DNA from: Dugong dugon
Taxonomy: Eukaryota; Chordata; Mammalia; Sirenia; Dugongidae
Length of the DNA: 64,000 nt
NCBI GenBank assembly: GCA_030035585.1
Contig: CM057477.1
Span: 62,787,447 to 62,851,446 of the forward strand
Direction: 5' to 3'
Below, in pieces: positions 36,924-49,199 of the stretch. A program made the position numbers and the translations under genes. The notes under the pieces are model-generated. The model did not search any database, was not told the origin of the DNA, and was given only the letters and a program-made list of their open reading frames with translations. Within the stretch, counting starts at the first letter, position 1; the number at the start of each line of letters is the position of its first letter.

Positions 36924-36952
<29 letters not shown>
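36924..36952. repeat. (AT)n microsatellite
   Basis: About 14 uninterrupted AT dinucleotides inside the L1. Confidence 0.95.
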
Positions 36953-36960
<8 letters not shown>

Positions 36961-37475
36961 GGTTCATATAAAAAGGAAATTCTTTACTCTCCAGCTTATT
37001 TTTAAGAGGCTAATAAAACCTGGAAACCAAAATCAGAAAAGGACAGTTAGGGAAAAGAAAATTACAGGCCATTTCCTTTTACAAATAGTGCAAAAATCCT
37101 TAAAAAGAAACAAACATACACACAAAAGTTAAGCAAATCTAGTAGTTAATAAAAAGCTGATACATAACCAGGTTAGCTACACCTCAGGAATACAAGAGTG
37201 GTTAACCATTAGAAAATCTACAAATGTTATCCATCACCTTAACAGATGAAAGAAGCAGAAGAAAAAAGATCACAGAAAACGTATTTGATAAAATTAAATA
37301 AATTTTTATTAAAAAATAAAACTTAGTAAACTGAAATAAAAGGAAACTTATTTAATCACAGAAAAGTATTCACCAAAATCTACAAAACACATCCTTCTTA
37401 ATGGTGAAACATCAAAAGCATTTGTTTCAAAATTAGGAATAAGACAAGTACAGCAACCTCAAGGAAATTCTAGTT

Positions 37476-37818
37476 CTGCATTGTCCAATAAAGTAGCAAC
37501 TAGCCACATGTGGCTATGAGTACTTGAAATATATGGCTAATGCAAACTGAGCTGTGCTGTAAGTGTAAAATACGCACCAACTGTTGAAGCTGTAATACCA
37601 AAAAAAGTATATCTCATTAAGAATTTTTAATGTTGATTACATGTTGAAATGATAACATTAGGGTATTGTGTTAAATAAAGTATATTATTAAAAATAATTT
37701 ACTTTATGATTATAATTTAATGTAATAATTTACCTGTTTCTTTCTATTTTTTAATGTGGCTACTAGAAAATTTAAAATCAGGTATATGGCTTGTATTGAT
37801 TTCTATTGGACAGTGCTA
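37476..37818 (-). mobile_element. hAT-type non-autonomous transposon in L1
   Basis: 343 bp with inverted ends 'gcattgtccaata' and 'tattggacagtgc', flanked by a perfect 8-bp duplication ttctagtt (37468-37475 and 37819-37826). The 8-bp length is the hAT hallmark. The interior ('agccacatgtggctatgagt', 'aatgtggctactagaaaatt') matches a common mammalian hAT-Charlie MITE whose consensus starts cagtgctgtccaatagaa. L1 sequence reads continuously once the insert is removed. Confidence 0.9.
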
Positions 37819-39008
37819 TTCTAGTTAGCTCAATAAATCAAAGGGAAAAAAAAAAGAACAAATATTGGAAAGAAAGACAGAATGCTATCATTATTCCCAG
37901 ATGCTATGATTATCTACACAGAAAATCCAAATTAATATACAGAGAAATTATTAGATTCAGTAAGAAGATTTAACAAAGTGGCTAACAATTTCTATACATA
38001 CCAACACTTAGAAAATGTAATTTTCAAAAAATATATATATAAGCAACAAAAATATAAGACATCTAAGAATTAACAAAAGATGTCTAGGACTTTACTGAAA
38101 TATATTAAACAGATTCAAATAAATGGAAAGCCAAAGAGACACAAAAACTCAGTATCATAAACCCCCAAACTGATATATAAGTTCAGTAGTATTACATCAA
38201 AATCCCAAAATGGTTTTATAGAAACCATAAAATTTATACTGAAGAGCAAAGGCCCCATAATAGCCAAGGCATCTTAAAGAAGAAGGTGAAGGGACTTTCC
38301 CTCTCAAATATCAAAAACTTTTAATAAAATAACAGTATATTAAAACTGTGATATTGGTGCAGGAATAAGATGAATTAACCTGTGAACAAGAAGAGAGAGC
38401 CCAGGCATAAAATCATACATATATGGAAACTTTATATATGACAGAGGTAGCATTGCAGATTGTTAGGAAATGATGAACTTTTCAATAAAAGGTCCTGAGG
38501 ACAACTGTTTAGCCATCTAGAAGAAAACTCTTTGGGAGTCAAATCTCACACTACACACAAAAATCCATTTTGGGAAGACACACTACCTAAATATCAGGAC
38601 TTATTATAAAGCTACAATAATTCAGACAGCGTGGTATTGGCAAAAGGACAGATGAAGAGAACAATGATTACAGTGCAGAAACAGGCTCTCTATATATGGA
38701 TTTATAACAAGAGGCATCACATTAAAGGAGAACAGAAAGGTTGATCTTTTCAAATAATGATGTCAATAAGCTGTCCATATGGAAAAAAGAAATGACTCTT
38801 GATCCCTACCTCACCATATTAAAAATCAGTTTCAGATGATTTATTTATAGTTCTAAATGTGAAACGTAAAACAGCTTCTAGAAGATAACATAGGAGAATA
38901 TCTTACGGACCTTCGGAATAGGCAAGGATTTCTTAAAACAGGACTCAAAGAAAAGACAATTTATACTGAACTACATCAAAATTAGGAATTTGTGTTCATT
39001 AGAAGATA

Positions 39009-39104
39009 CAAATCCACCAGCTGCTCCTTGGAAACCCTATAGGGCAGTTCTACTCTGTTCTACAGGGCCGCTATGAGTTGGAATCACCTCTGCGGCAACA
39101 GGTT
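39009..39104 (+). mobile_element. AfroSINE, 5'-truncated
   Basis: Starts within the body ('aaatccaccagctgctcctt') and runs through 'ggcagttctactctgttcta' to the tail 'ggaatcacctctgcggcaac'. The tRNA head and both Pol III boxes are missing. It is inserted in L1. Confidence 0.9.
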
Positions 39105-40237
39105 AATATGAGAATGAAAAGGCAAGCCACACAGTGAGAGAAGATATTTACAACACATCAAAGAGCTCATTTCAGGAATATTTAAAGAACTCCTAAAGTT
39201 AATAAGAAAAGACAAACAACCTAACAGAAAAATGGGCAAGAGACTGGAACAGGCATTTTACAAAATAATATATACAAATAGCCTGTCTATCTAATCTAAT
39301 CCAATGCAATCGAATCCAGTCTAATCAGAAACAAGGGAAATGCAATTTAAAAACCACAATGAGATACCATTACACACCCATCAAGATGGCTAATTTGGAA
39401 AGATTGACAATTGAGTTTAAATCTAAATGATGGCTGGGATGTGGAACAACTGGAATACTCATATACTGCTGACAGACATGAAAATAGGCACAACTACTTC
39501 AGAAAACTGTTTGGCAATATCTGCTGAAGGTCAACTAGCAATTCTACTCCAAGGAATATACTCAACAGAAATGCAAATACATGTGCACCCAAAGACATGT
39601 ATAGGAATGCTCATAGTGGCATCATTCATAATAGCCCATAACAAGAAACCCGAATGTCCATAATTAGAACAGAAATATAAAATGTGGCAAATTCATACAA
39701 TGAAGTAGCTATGAAAATGAACAAACTCCTATTAAACTCAACAACATAGATAATCTCACAAATATACTATGAAGAAAGAAAAGCCAGATACAAAAGAATA
39801 CATAAGTGTATCATTTCCTTTATATAAAGCTCAAAGTAGACAAGCTAACCAATAGTGCAAGAAGTCCATAGAGTGGGTACCTTCGGAAGAAGAATGTAGT
39901 GATGTGGGGGGAGGTATGGGGGTGGGATTCTGGAATGCTAGTGATGTTCTATTTTTTGACCTGGAATAGAGATCACATACACATTGTTTTGTGATAATTC
40001 ACCAAGCTATATACTTATTATTTGTGCATTTTTCTCTCTGTATGCTATACTTCAATTTAAAAATAAAATTAATTTTGTATGGTTAAAGACAAAACTTTAG
40101 TATTTTTAAGAAAAAATTGGAGGAACTATCTTGATGACCTTGGGATAGGAAGAATCTCTTAAATCCCAAAATCACTAATCATAAAGAAAAGATTCATAAA
40201 TTTGTCTGCATTAAAATTAAGAATTTTTATTCATCAA

Positions 40238-40432
40238 AAATGAGATTAGCTGGTAACCTAAAGATTGGCAGTTGATACTCACTCAGCAGTGCCATGGAAG
40301 AAAGGCCTGGCAAGCTGCTTCCATAAAGATTACAGCCAAGAAAACCCTATTGAGCAGTTCAACTCTGTGATACATGGAGTTGTCATGAACTAGAATCAAC
40401 TTGATGGCAAAAGGTTTGTTTTTTTTGTTTTA
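40238..40432 (+). mobile_element. AfroSINE in L1, degraded head
   Basis: Head partly lost ('agctggtaacctaaagattg'), body 'aaggcctggcaagctgcttc', core 'gagcagttcaactctgtgat' and a T-rich 3' end. The flanks share attcatcaa (40229-40237 and 40433-40441). Confidence 0.88.
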
Positions 40433-41160
40433 ATTCATCAAGAGACATCACAAAGAAAGTGAAAAGGCATGCTACAAATTGGGGGATAATATTTACAACA
40501 CATGTAGCCAACAAAAGATTAGTATCCAGAATATATAAAGAGCTTCCACAAATCAATCTGATGCAAACAATTCAATAAAAAAAGAGAGAGAAAAGGAATG
40601 TTAGAGAAGAGGAAACATAAATGGTTAATAAACATAGATAAATATGCTCAACCTCAGATTAAAACCACAATGACTGACATTTATACCTATTGGCAAAATT
40701 TTAGCAGTCTGTACAAAATGTTGGCAAGGATACAGATCAGTGGGAATTTTTATGTGTTGCTGGTGGGTTGGTAAATTGGAACAATCATTGTAGAAAACAA
40801 TGTAAAGTTGAACATGTGTATCTTCCATCATTCAGTTATTCTACTCCAGTGGAAACACAATGTATGTCTTGTGCACATGTATAAAAATCCCTTATACTGG
40901 CAAAAAAAAAAAAAAAAATCACTGGAAATAATCGCAAATGCCCATCAAGAGAAGAATGGATAAACTGTGGTATACTCATACACCCAAGCTTTATATATGA
41001 AAATGAACAACATACATACCAGGGGAAAATCTTAAAATAATAATGAATGAAAAGTGTAAACCATAAGACTTCCTACAAGATTCCCTTTTTATAAAGCTCA
41101 AAAACAAGCAAAACTAAGCAATGTATTGTTTAGTGTTATGAACATATCTAGTTAAGCTTC

Positions 41161-41298
41161 ACTGGTTAAGAGCTGTGACTGAGAACCAAAAAGTCGGCAG
41201 TTTGATTCCATCAGCTGCTCCTTGGAAACCCTATGGGGCAGTTCTATTCTGTCCTATAGGGTCGCTATGAGTCGGAATTGACTTGATGGCTACAAATT
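41161..41298 (+). mobile_element. AfroSINE in L1 with perfect duplication
   Basis: Slightly shortened head ('actggttaagagctgtgact'), then 'ggcagttctattctgtccta' and 'gtcggaattgacttgatggc'. It is flanked by a perfect 12-bp duplication tagttaagcttc (41149-41160 and 41299-41310). Confidence 0.93.
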
Positions 41299-41579
41299 TA
41301 GTTAAGCTTCTTTGGGGGTTGTTTTTGTTTTAAAATACAGGACTATAAGCAACAACAACAAAAAAATCACTATGGTGGTTGCCACTGGGGGGAAGGTCAG
41401 AGGAGGGGCTGGGAGGAGTACAAAATCATCTGAAAGATACCAATAATGTTTTAGTTTTCTTAAATTGGGTAGTAGGTTCACAGGTGTTTATTTTGCTTTA
41501 TAATTTACTTGTAGTTATATATTTCTTTCACTTGAATCCCATGTAAAACAACTATATATCTATATTTATGTATGTATAG

Positions 41580-42470
41580 GAGTTACAGTATTTCCCTTGA
41601 TAACTGCTGCTGAAGTGACACTCTCTCCCTGGGTACATTATCTACAACTAACTGATAACTTCAAAATCCCTCTCTCTGTCTCTCTCTGGTAATCCTCACC
41701 TTTCCTAACAATTTTTTTCTTCAAAAAACCACCTATGGTCTGAGTCAGAAAGCCACAAATTATCTTCACTTCCTTTTTTCCATCATCCCTCACATGTTAT
41801 GAGGCACAAGTGAGGGAGACTGTACTTCCAATTTTAAATATGATTCTCTCCCCCTCCTTTTCCTTGTCCCTGCTCCTGCCTTAGTCCAAGACCCCAACAC
41901 TTCATACATAATAAGACAAGTCTCCCAGATAGTCTAGCTGCTGACAGCATTGTTTCTCACATCTAACCCATTCTCCAAGTTGCTGCCAGATCCGCCTTTG
42001 TAATCTAGTCATATAATTTTTCTATTCAGAATCATTTCATGGATAAAGAGAAGCTCCTTATCTTAGCACAAAAGGCCTCTCCTTCTGGCCCATTCCTACC
42101 CCTCTGGCCTCATCTCCTGCCATTCCTTTCCCTTTCCCCATTACACATAGGGTATTATACTTTTCTTCCTTGAAAGATCTGTGCTGTACTCCTGTGCCCT
42201 GAAGACCCTTTACCAAGTGAGTAACTTCCTTCAAAATCCAACTAAATGTCTCATCCTCTAGAAAGGGTTATCCTCCGGCTCCCCATGCTCTATTTTCACA
42301 GAATGCCAAGCATTCATCAGAGCTTGGCTTACTTACCTATAGACTAGACAATGCCCGAGGTAGACTCTAAGTCTGACAGCAGGGGCCATGATTTTACTGT
42401 GTTTATATCACAAGTACCTAGCTCAGCAAATGTTCGTTCAGTCAGTCAGTCAGTCAGTCAGCAATGAAAT
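41580..42470 (+). mobile_element. L2 LINE, 3' part
   Basis: Follows L2 in order: 'ttcatggataaagagaagct', 'ggcctcatctcctgccattc', 'tccttcaaaatccaactaaa', 'gacagcaggggccatgattt' and 'aagtacctagctcagcaaat', then a tetranucleotide tail. Heavily diverged and without coding potential. Confidence 0.75.
42438..42461. repeat. (CAGT)n tetranucleotide repeat at L2 tail
   Basis: Six consecutive CAGT/GTCA units at the position where L2 elements usually have a (TGAA)n tail. Confidence 0.9.
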
Positions 42471-42706
42471 AATTCATAGATCTGTTCACCCTTTGCTACT
42501 CCATGGCTGGCCATCAAGTCTGCATGGCTGGCCAGTATCTGAGAGAATAATTAGCAACTTTCTTGTGCAATATTTCTGCTTAGTAGTCCATCCTCAAACT
42601 AAGTAAACAAGAACTTCTGACTTGATGAGAGCATTTAATACAGGAAAAAATACACACTTTTTCTAATCCTTATTAAAAAACTGAAAATTGCTCTAAGCTA
42701 ATCATT

Positions 42707-42905
42707 GTTAGGTGCTGTTGAGTCGATTCTGACTCACAGTGACCCCATGTGACAGGGTGGAACTGCCCCATAGGGTCTTCTTGGTTATAATCTTTATAGG
42801 AACAGATCACCAGGTCCTTCTCCTGCAGAGCCACTGGGTGGGTTTAAACTATCAACCTTTGGGTTAGCAGCCCAGCGATTAATCATTGCACCACCAGGAC
42901 TCCTT
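42707..42905 (-). mobile_element. AfroSINE, longer body variant
   Basis: Contains 'ctgttgagtcgattctgact', 'aatctttataggaacagatc', 'gagccactgggtgggtttaa' and head complement 'cattgcaccaccaggactcc'. A 13-bp duplication taagctaatcatt/taagttaatcatt (42694-42706 and 42906-42918) differs at one site. Confidence 0.93.
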
Positions 42906-43096
42906 TAAGTTAATCATTAAGGAAAGGTAAAATAGTCTTTTACTAAGTAATATTACTGTCAAAGTAAAATCCCTTAATTAGTTGTGAGATGAAAAATCTA
43001 AATATAAAAATTTAACTTACCGTCCTCTCCCTTGCTGGACGTACAATCCAAGCTCAGTCTTGAGAGTTATACACAGTTATACTTATTCCTGTACTA

Positions 43097-43291
43097 AACC
43101 AAAAAACCAAACCCACTGCCACCGAGTTAATTCCAACTCATAGTGACCCTAAGGACAGAGTGGAAATGCCCCATAGGGTTTTCAAGGTTGTAAATCTTTA
43201 TGGAAGCAGACTCCCACGGAGCAGCTGGCGGGTTTGAACCGCCAACTTTTAGTTAGTTAACATTGGAGTGCTTAATCACTGTGCCTCCTAC
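43097..43291 (-). mobile_element. AfroSINE
   Basis: Starts 'aaaccaaaaaaccaaaccca', then 'ctcatagtgaccctaaggac', 'gtaaatctttatggaagcag' and 'gagcagctggcgggtttgaa'. The head complement is disrupted near 43255 by 'agttagttaacattggag'. Confidence 0.9.
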
Positions 43292-45308
43292 CTAAAAATC
43301 CCCTGAGGCACACTGACTGGGTTCTCAGCTCACCAAACCATTTTGTTGGTATTAGATAATATGCCAGAAGCTAGATTCTCCTTCTGAATATTTTTCAAAG
43401 CATTCTCCACTCTTTTTGTTTCTGAAGACACATGATATCTGAGAATATTTTCACAATCTGAATTTGAATGTACCCAGGTGGACCCAAAATGAGCAGGAAT
43501 ATTTCCCTAGACTTCCTCGATGACCAGAGATAAATTGATATTCTGAAATTCCTAAAATTTATAAATACTTCCTATGAAATTGTACTTGTATGACAAACTA
43601 TAATTACATATTTTCACTCTTACTGGGGATGGTCTAATTGTTCTAATCCAGTGTAATTCTGCCCACTTTATAACATCTATAGATTTCAAACACTCGAAAG
43701 AAGGAAATACAAATATTAACTTAGCTTCTTATAGTCAAGACTTACATTTTCCTAGGGCCTGTTCCTGCTGACCCAAAGCATTTTACCCATTTTCATTAGA
43801 TTATAAATTTCCAAGAAAGACCCATGGGCAAATGTTTTCTCAATATCAGCAATTCTTGTGCTGCTACTAAGTAATCTGTTTGTTTTATGCCTTAGAGGCT
43901 TGGAATCAGTAATTATTACTTCCATCTTTACACTGGCTGCTAGAAAGCTCACAGCTGATTTATGGCCTATTTCTTACTTCTTCATAGGCAATTTGGGTAT
44001 TATTTTCATTATGAGCTCCATCTTACTCTTTCTAACCTATTTTTCTCCTTTGTCAAAATAGATCCTTACTTTTACTTTTACTTTGTCATACCGGATACAT
44101 TTTTGTGAGCTGCCTTAAACTCCAGGAAAATAAGCCTGGAAAACCTCATGCACACACCTGACTAATTATTAGCCAGTCTGCTTCTGGACTTCTGGTCCAG
44201 GAGCCAAGCACAATCAAACTTACTCCACAGTTACCCAACAATCCTTGTGTTCATGCTTGGCTGACTCTATCTATCCATTCATATAAACCATTATATACTT
44301 TTTTTTTTTGTTCCCTTCCAGTCTTTGCAATTTCTCTATCAACAAGTATCATCTCTACCTAATTTCAGAGATGACAATCAGTTAAACTCCCTCATCCTCC
44401 CCACCCCACATCCCATCTTAAATTGTCTAAATAATAATCTCAAAAGAAAGAAAAGGCTTCTATCTGCGTTCTTAAAGCTAAAACTTTCTCAATTTTTTTT
44501 CTGTGGTCTTACTTCATCTCATATATTTAGTGGTACCCACTCTACTGATTTCTTCCTTTGCCAGAGAAGTTTTATACTCTCTGATGTTATCATTTTCCAG
44601 CAGTGCCACAGGTTTCTGCAGTGGGATTGGAAGGGTTAAGAGTCTGGAACTAGACACTGGGAGGTGATGAACCAAAGGTAAGCAGTGAGGGAAAGTTTGG
44701 TCTAGTAAGGCAACAGGTAATAATTAGAAAAGTGGTTGGCATCAGGGCATTTCAGCAAGAGTTAACAGATATCCCAACAGATGGGTCTTGCAAATGTCAC
44801 ACATCAGAGAGAGAGTGAGAGTTAGCTTCAGGGTTCCATGACTAGTCTTAGAGTTATCAAAGCAAAGATCCTGCAAAGATAAATAAAAGTAGCCCAGGTA
44901 ATGTGAACTGGAGTGCAAGGTGGGGAACTGATCATTGGAACAAAGCAGAATACCAATTATAAATACTGAACCAAAAGCATCAAACTAGCAACAACCACCC
45001 TTCATGCTGAGCCTCCCAATATTGAATTGGAACTCTTTAAGTACTCTCTAAGGTCAGACTTGGTCCCAGAGGGTGAGCATACTAGTACAGCGTCAAGTGG
45101 AGCAGACAGGAGAACATGATCATGGCAGTGACATGCAGGATGAACTGCAGGGAAAAAGGAGCCTGAAGGTAGCATGACCAGCTAGGAGTCTAGTAAAAAT
45201 AAATAAATACATAATTCTTAATACCTTAATTACCTGCACCAAAGCCATATAAATTTACAAATATTATATTGTATGTGTGTATGAGAGAAAGAGATCTTTA
45301 TACTCAAT
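43292..45308. other. Two kilobases without recognised feature
   Basis: Mixed AT-rich and moderately GC DNA. Open frames of 67 and 104 codons (43858-44061, 44325-44639) are hydrophobic or low in recognisable features and not supported. No named repeat was identified. Confidence 0.35.
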
Positions 45309-45321
45309 TTTTAGTACTTAA

Positions 45322-45540
45322 AAAAAAAAAAAAAAAAAAAAAACAGTTGTCGAGTGATTCCAACACATGGAGACCCCATGTGTGTCAGAGTATAATTGTG
45401 CTCCATAGGGTTTTCAATGGCTGATATTTTGGAAGTAGATTGCCAGGTCTTTCTTCCAAGGAGCCCTTGGGTGGACTTGAACTGTCAACCTTTCGGTTAA
45501 CAGCTGAGCATGTTAACCATTTGCACCACCCAGGGACTCC
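45322..45540 (-). mobile_element. AfroSINE, 'gtgtcagag' subfamily
   Basis: Begins with a 23-base A-run, then 'ggagaccccatgtgtgtcag', 'agggttttcaatggctgata', 'cttgggtggacttgaactgt' and 'catttgcaccacccagggac'. It is flanked by a 13-bp duplication ttttagtacttaa (45309-45321 and 45541-45553). Confidence 0.94.
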
Positions 45541-45734
45541 TTTTAGTACTTAACCTATCTAAAATAGTACTAGCATAGCGCTGTAGATCAAATGAAGTCT
45601 CTCTCTCCAGTCTGCCTTTATCTGCAACAGCAACAACAACAAAAAGGTATGTCAATTTACACACCTTACACTATGATTAACTTCCATTTGCCATCTCCAG
45701 CTCATTAAACATTTTTATGGCTCTCTTTTTTATA

Positions 45735-45950
45735 AACAAACAAGCAAACAAAAACCCAAACCCATTGCCATCAATTCGGACTCACAGCGACCCTATAGGA
45801 CAGAGTAGAACTGCCCCATATGGTTTCCAAGGCTGTGATCCTTACAGAAGCAGACTGCCACATCTTTCTCTGGTAGAGCAGCTGGTGGGTTCAGACCACT
45901 GACCTTTTGGTTAGCAGTCAAGAGCTTAACCACTGTGTTACCAGGACTCC
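45735..45950 (-). mobile_element. AfroSINE, longer body variant
   Basis: Reads 'aacccattgccatcaattcg', 'ataggacagagtagaactgc', 'gatccttacagaagcagact' and head complement 'ccactgtgttaccaggactc'. The left border is approximate because of an A-rich tail. Confidence 0.92.
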
Positions 45951-46237
45951 GACCTCTCTCTCATAGTTCCACTATATTTGTGAATTTATATGACTTTGTT
46001 GCAGGTGATATGCTTATTAAGTTTTTCCTCCCTATGGTAAGCTCAAGTGTCGAATGCCTTTCTAATTGTTGACTAAGTCATTGATCTTCCAGGGCCCGTC
46101 TCGGTCCCAGAAACACAAGTAATTGGATATTTGCTTGAGACGAAAAATACTTTCAAATAACTTTATTTAACTTCTCTCAACCTGAAAAATCCTTTACCAC
46201 TGGTTAATTAAATCCTCTTCATTTTTCAGAGTCCAAC

Positions 46238-46660
46238 CATAATAACAGCTAACGTTTTCAAGCACTGTTCTAAGTAATTTATTATACGTTAACTCATATC
46301 CTCAACTAGGTTTCCTCATCTGAGCCCCACACACAGAAAATGATCTGAGTGACTATTTTCTCAAATCGCTCAAAGATAGTTCCTAACCAGTGCCAATCTA
46401 GATGTATAGGAGAGAAGTCAATCTATTACATACAATAGATGCCTTAGGTCATTAGGGTTTGATTCTCTCCAGAAGTACCAGCTGAATAAGGCCACAAATC
46501 ACAACAGTCCTCTAAGTAGGTTATACTGTCATCCCCATTTTACAGATGAGGAAAATGAGGCAGAGGTTTAGTTACTTGATCAAGCTCACATAGCTAATAA
46601 ATGGTGGAACCAGGAGTCAAACCCAGACAGTCTGGCCCAGTATCCCTACTACTTCAGTAA
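46238..46660 (-). mobile_element. MIR SINE split by a 196-bp insert
   Basis: The left part 46238-46304 ('caagcactgttctaagtaat', 'gttaactcatatcctca') and right part 46501-46660 ('acaacagtcctctaagtagg', 'acagatgaggaaaatgagg', 'cagacagtctggccca') are consecutive in antisense MIR. The intervening 46305-46500 is foreign and not recognised. Confidence 0.75.
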
Positions 46661-46679
46661 GTCCAATATTGTTACTCTG

Positions 46680-47620
46680 ATTCCACATAGCTTTTCCCCA
46701 TAGGCTATGCCCTATGATCTAAACCTTAATGATCTGCTCTCTTAAATTTTTTTTATTATTTCACATGCATAAATTTGTGAATTACAAGCTGTTTAAGATT
46801 TGTTTGATTTGTTTAATTACAACTAATGACAGCCATAAAAAATGCAAGAAACAAAGAAGGGTGAATTCAAACAGGCGTGACAAACGTATTTAATCTTAAC
46901 CTCAATTGAACCAAACATAGTCATCATTCATTACAGGAACATTAATCTGTGCATACTGAACATATTAAAATTTTAAGATAAAAATATGGAGAAGATTTAC
47001 ATAAAATAGATATATCTACAATCAATAATTTTCAAGTTAACAGTTGCTAACATAAAGGTTGCTGTTTCAGCAGTTTTAACTTCCTAGTTCCTTCTGATAG
47101 CTTCTAATGTTCCCATGCAGATACTCCAAAGAAGTACACAGAAAAAAACAGAAGAGAGAGAAATGACACAGTCCAAGATGAAAGACTCCAGAAATATTTG
47201 GGGTCTAATTTTGGAATATACAAATCTAGACTAAATCTAACATGGCATGGAAGAAAAGAAAGGAAAATGAATGATTTGCATTAAAACTTGAGGATGCCAT
47301 ACATAAATTTGTTGTCATCGTTAATGGGTTTGTAAATCATCCACTTGACTCAAAAGTTTTCTTCTATTGGGAGTAGGGAGGGAACAGGGAGGTATAATCT
47401 AGAACAGAAAAATCAGCATTTCCAACTCTAAAGCAGAGAAAACAGAGACGTTTTCAACATGAAGGTTGTAAGGACAAATGAAACAGAGACACAGGTAAGA
47501 CTTGGCAAGTCGATGAGTAGGTCCTTCTACAGCTGATTAATATTTCATCCCAATTACTTGATACCTTTCCTCCTTTTACTTATATACCAACCCATTACAA
47601 AACCTAAATGTATAGATTCT
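46680..47620. other. No recognised feature
   Basis: AT-rich DNA without supported gene or named repeat. Confidence 0.35.
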
Positions 47621-47632
47621 AGAATACATCTA

Positions 47633-47830
47633 AGGAGCCCTGGTGGCGCAGTGGTTAAGTGCTCAGCTGCTAACCAAAAGGTCCGCAGTTCGACCACCCC
47701 ACTGGAGAAAGATGTGGCAGTCTGCTTCCGTAAAGATTACAGCCTTGGAAATCCTATGGGACGGTTCTACCTTGTCCTACAGGGTCACTATGCGTCGACA
47801 TAGTCAATCGACTCGACAGCACACAACAAC
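47633..47830 (+). mobile_element. AfroSINE, intact head and perfect duplication
   Basis: Head 'ggagccctggtggcgcagtg' carries a good Pol III A box (tggcgcagtgg at 47644-47654) and a B-box-like gttcgacca near 47688. It has the longer body 'gtggcagtctgcttccgtaa' and the tail 'atcgactcgacagcacacaa caa'. The perfect 12-bp duplication agaatacatcta lies at 47621-47632 and 47831-47842. It is one of the best preserved copies. The 75-81-codon frames across it are artefacts. Confidence 0.96.
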
Positions 47831-47842
47831 AGAATACATCTA

Positions 47843-49070
47843 CATTTTTCTTTCTACCAGAAATACTTAGAACACCTTAACATTAACAAATATTTGAAAT
47901 AAATTCATGATAAAATTAAGAGACATTAATTAACAAATCTTAATAGAGCATATTAACATACAAACATGGAAGTTTAGTTTTTACCTATATGCTGAATATG
48001 CAAGATAATATACCTGGACTTCATTAAAACTAATGATTACTTAATGGGAATTTAAACTATTAAGTGGCATAATAGAAATCTTAGAACACTGGAAGTGGTT
48101 CTTTGTCAGATGCTTCAAAGTCCCTGTAATTCCTACAAGTTAAAAAAAAATGATCTGGTATCAATGAATAAAATCTTAAAGTGAGAAAAATAATTTCACT
48201 TTCTTAAGGCATTTAGCTAGGTTTCTTTCTTTTTTTTTTTTGGCTGGTGAAAGTTCAATTTTTGTTCTCTTGGAGCCAGAAAAATTAAGCCCATATTGGA
48301 TGAATTCTTTTTTCCTTTTTCCGTTGAAACCAAAGAGTACCCTAAATTTCGCCTATAGTCTAGTTCCAGTCTTTACAAAAAATCTCAAGTAAATTGATAA
48401 AATTAAATGAAGGATCTATCCCAAATATAATGTTTACCATTTCTTTAAATCCATACAAATACTACTCAAAATGTCAAATATTTAAGCTTATAACATCATT
48501 ACCACAATCTGCAATCATATTTACACCAACAGCAAATTTTAATCCTAAACACTTCTTATTCAATTCTAAGAGTTATTCCAAAACTTTATTAAATATACGT
48601 TAGAAAAGTCAAACACATACATAAGTTAAAAATGCCAGAATAGAGCTTAAAACTAGTGTTCTTGAAGAAAATTATACAGTGTAACTGGCTAGCTCTACTC
48701 TGAGATACTTTCACTCAGAAGATTGTCTCTATTGCATGCAAATTGTTGCCCAATATGATTCAGTGTTTCTTTTTTTTAATTTAAAATACCAAAGCTTGTG
48801 TCTTAAGTTTTAATGTTCAAATGTTCCCTATTTCATGATCTTCTTGTGATTTTGTTTAAAATACATATATTTTAAAACTATACTTTTTCCCCCCAAAACC
48901 ACAGGATTATACAAGGAAACAGTATACTCTGTTATTAAAATTATCCCAAAAGAACTCTGTGACCTCACTTTAGAAGTGTTGAAACTACTCTGTATGGACA
49001 AGCTTTAATAGCCTTATTTCAAAACCAAAAGTAGCTGTTACTGGACAACTGGACTTTTCTTTAAATTTCA
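47843..49070. other. No recognised feature
   Basis: Very AT-rich. A T-run lies at 48230-48240. Nothing supportable. Confidence 0.35.
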
Positions 49071-49074
49071 ATTT

Positions 49075-49195
49075 AATTCAATAAATATTTACTAACTGCC
49101 TATTACGTATAAGGCATCATGCTAGATTCTGTGGCGCAGCCAATGAACAAGACATCTGTATCCTTAAGGAGCTTATGGAATAGCAAGACAAATCT
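49075..49195 (+). mobile_element. Ancient MIR/L2-like fragment
   Basis: Shows 'caataaatatttactaactg', 'cctattacgtataaggcatc', 'gccaatgaacaagacatctg' and 'ccttaaggagcttatggaat'. Same phrase as at 15.9 and 24.0 kb. Confidence 0.55.
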
Positions 49196-49199
49196 TTTT

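Larger units (their letters stand above)
35540..40065 (+). mobile_element. Old L1 LINE (L1M-type)
   Basis: Sense L1. The endonuclease region is recognisable from about 35600 ('aatggaccaaaagtatcagt', 'tttacaagagatccac'). RT-region sequence follows ('ggacagttagggaaaagaaa', 'ccatcaccttaacagatgaa'), then C-terminal ORF2, then a 3' UTR ending 'gctatacttcaatttaaaaa'. Stops are frequent. The 5' limit is unclear and may extend to about 35000. It hosts the hAT element at 37476 and an AfroSINE at 39009. Confidence 0.8.
40090..41530 (+). mobile_element. Second old L1, 3' portion
   Basis: Reads like L1 ORF2 C-terminus and 3' UTR: 'tggaggaactatcttgatga', 'gaaagtgaaaaggcatgct', 'gtatccagaatatataaaga', 'gagaagaatggataaactgt' and 'cactatggtggttgccactg'. 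It starts where the previous L1 ends. It carries two AfroSINEs and a poly-A stretch at 40901-40918. Confidence 0.8.

Noticed and set aside
47644-47700. tRNA gene-like A and B boxes
   Set aside because: Part of an AfroSINE head. No cloverleaf with matching acceptor stem can be drawn beyond the SINE, and many copies occur in the window.
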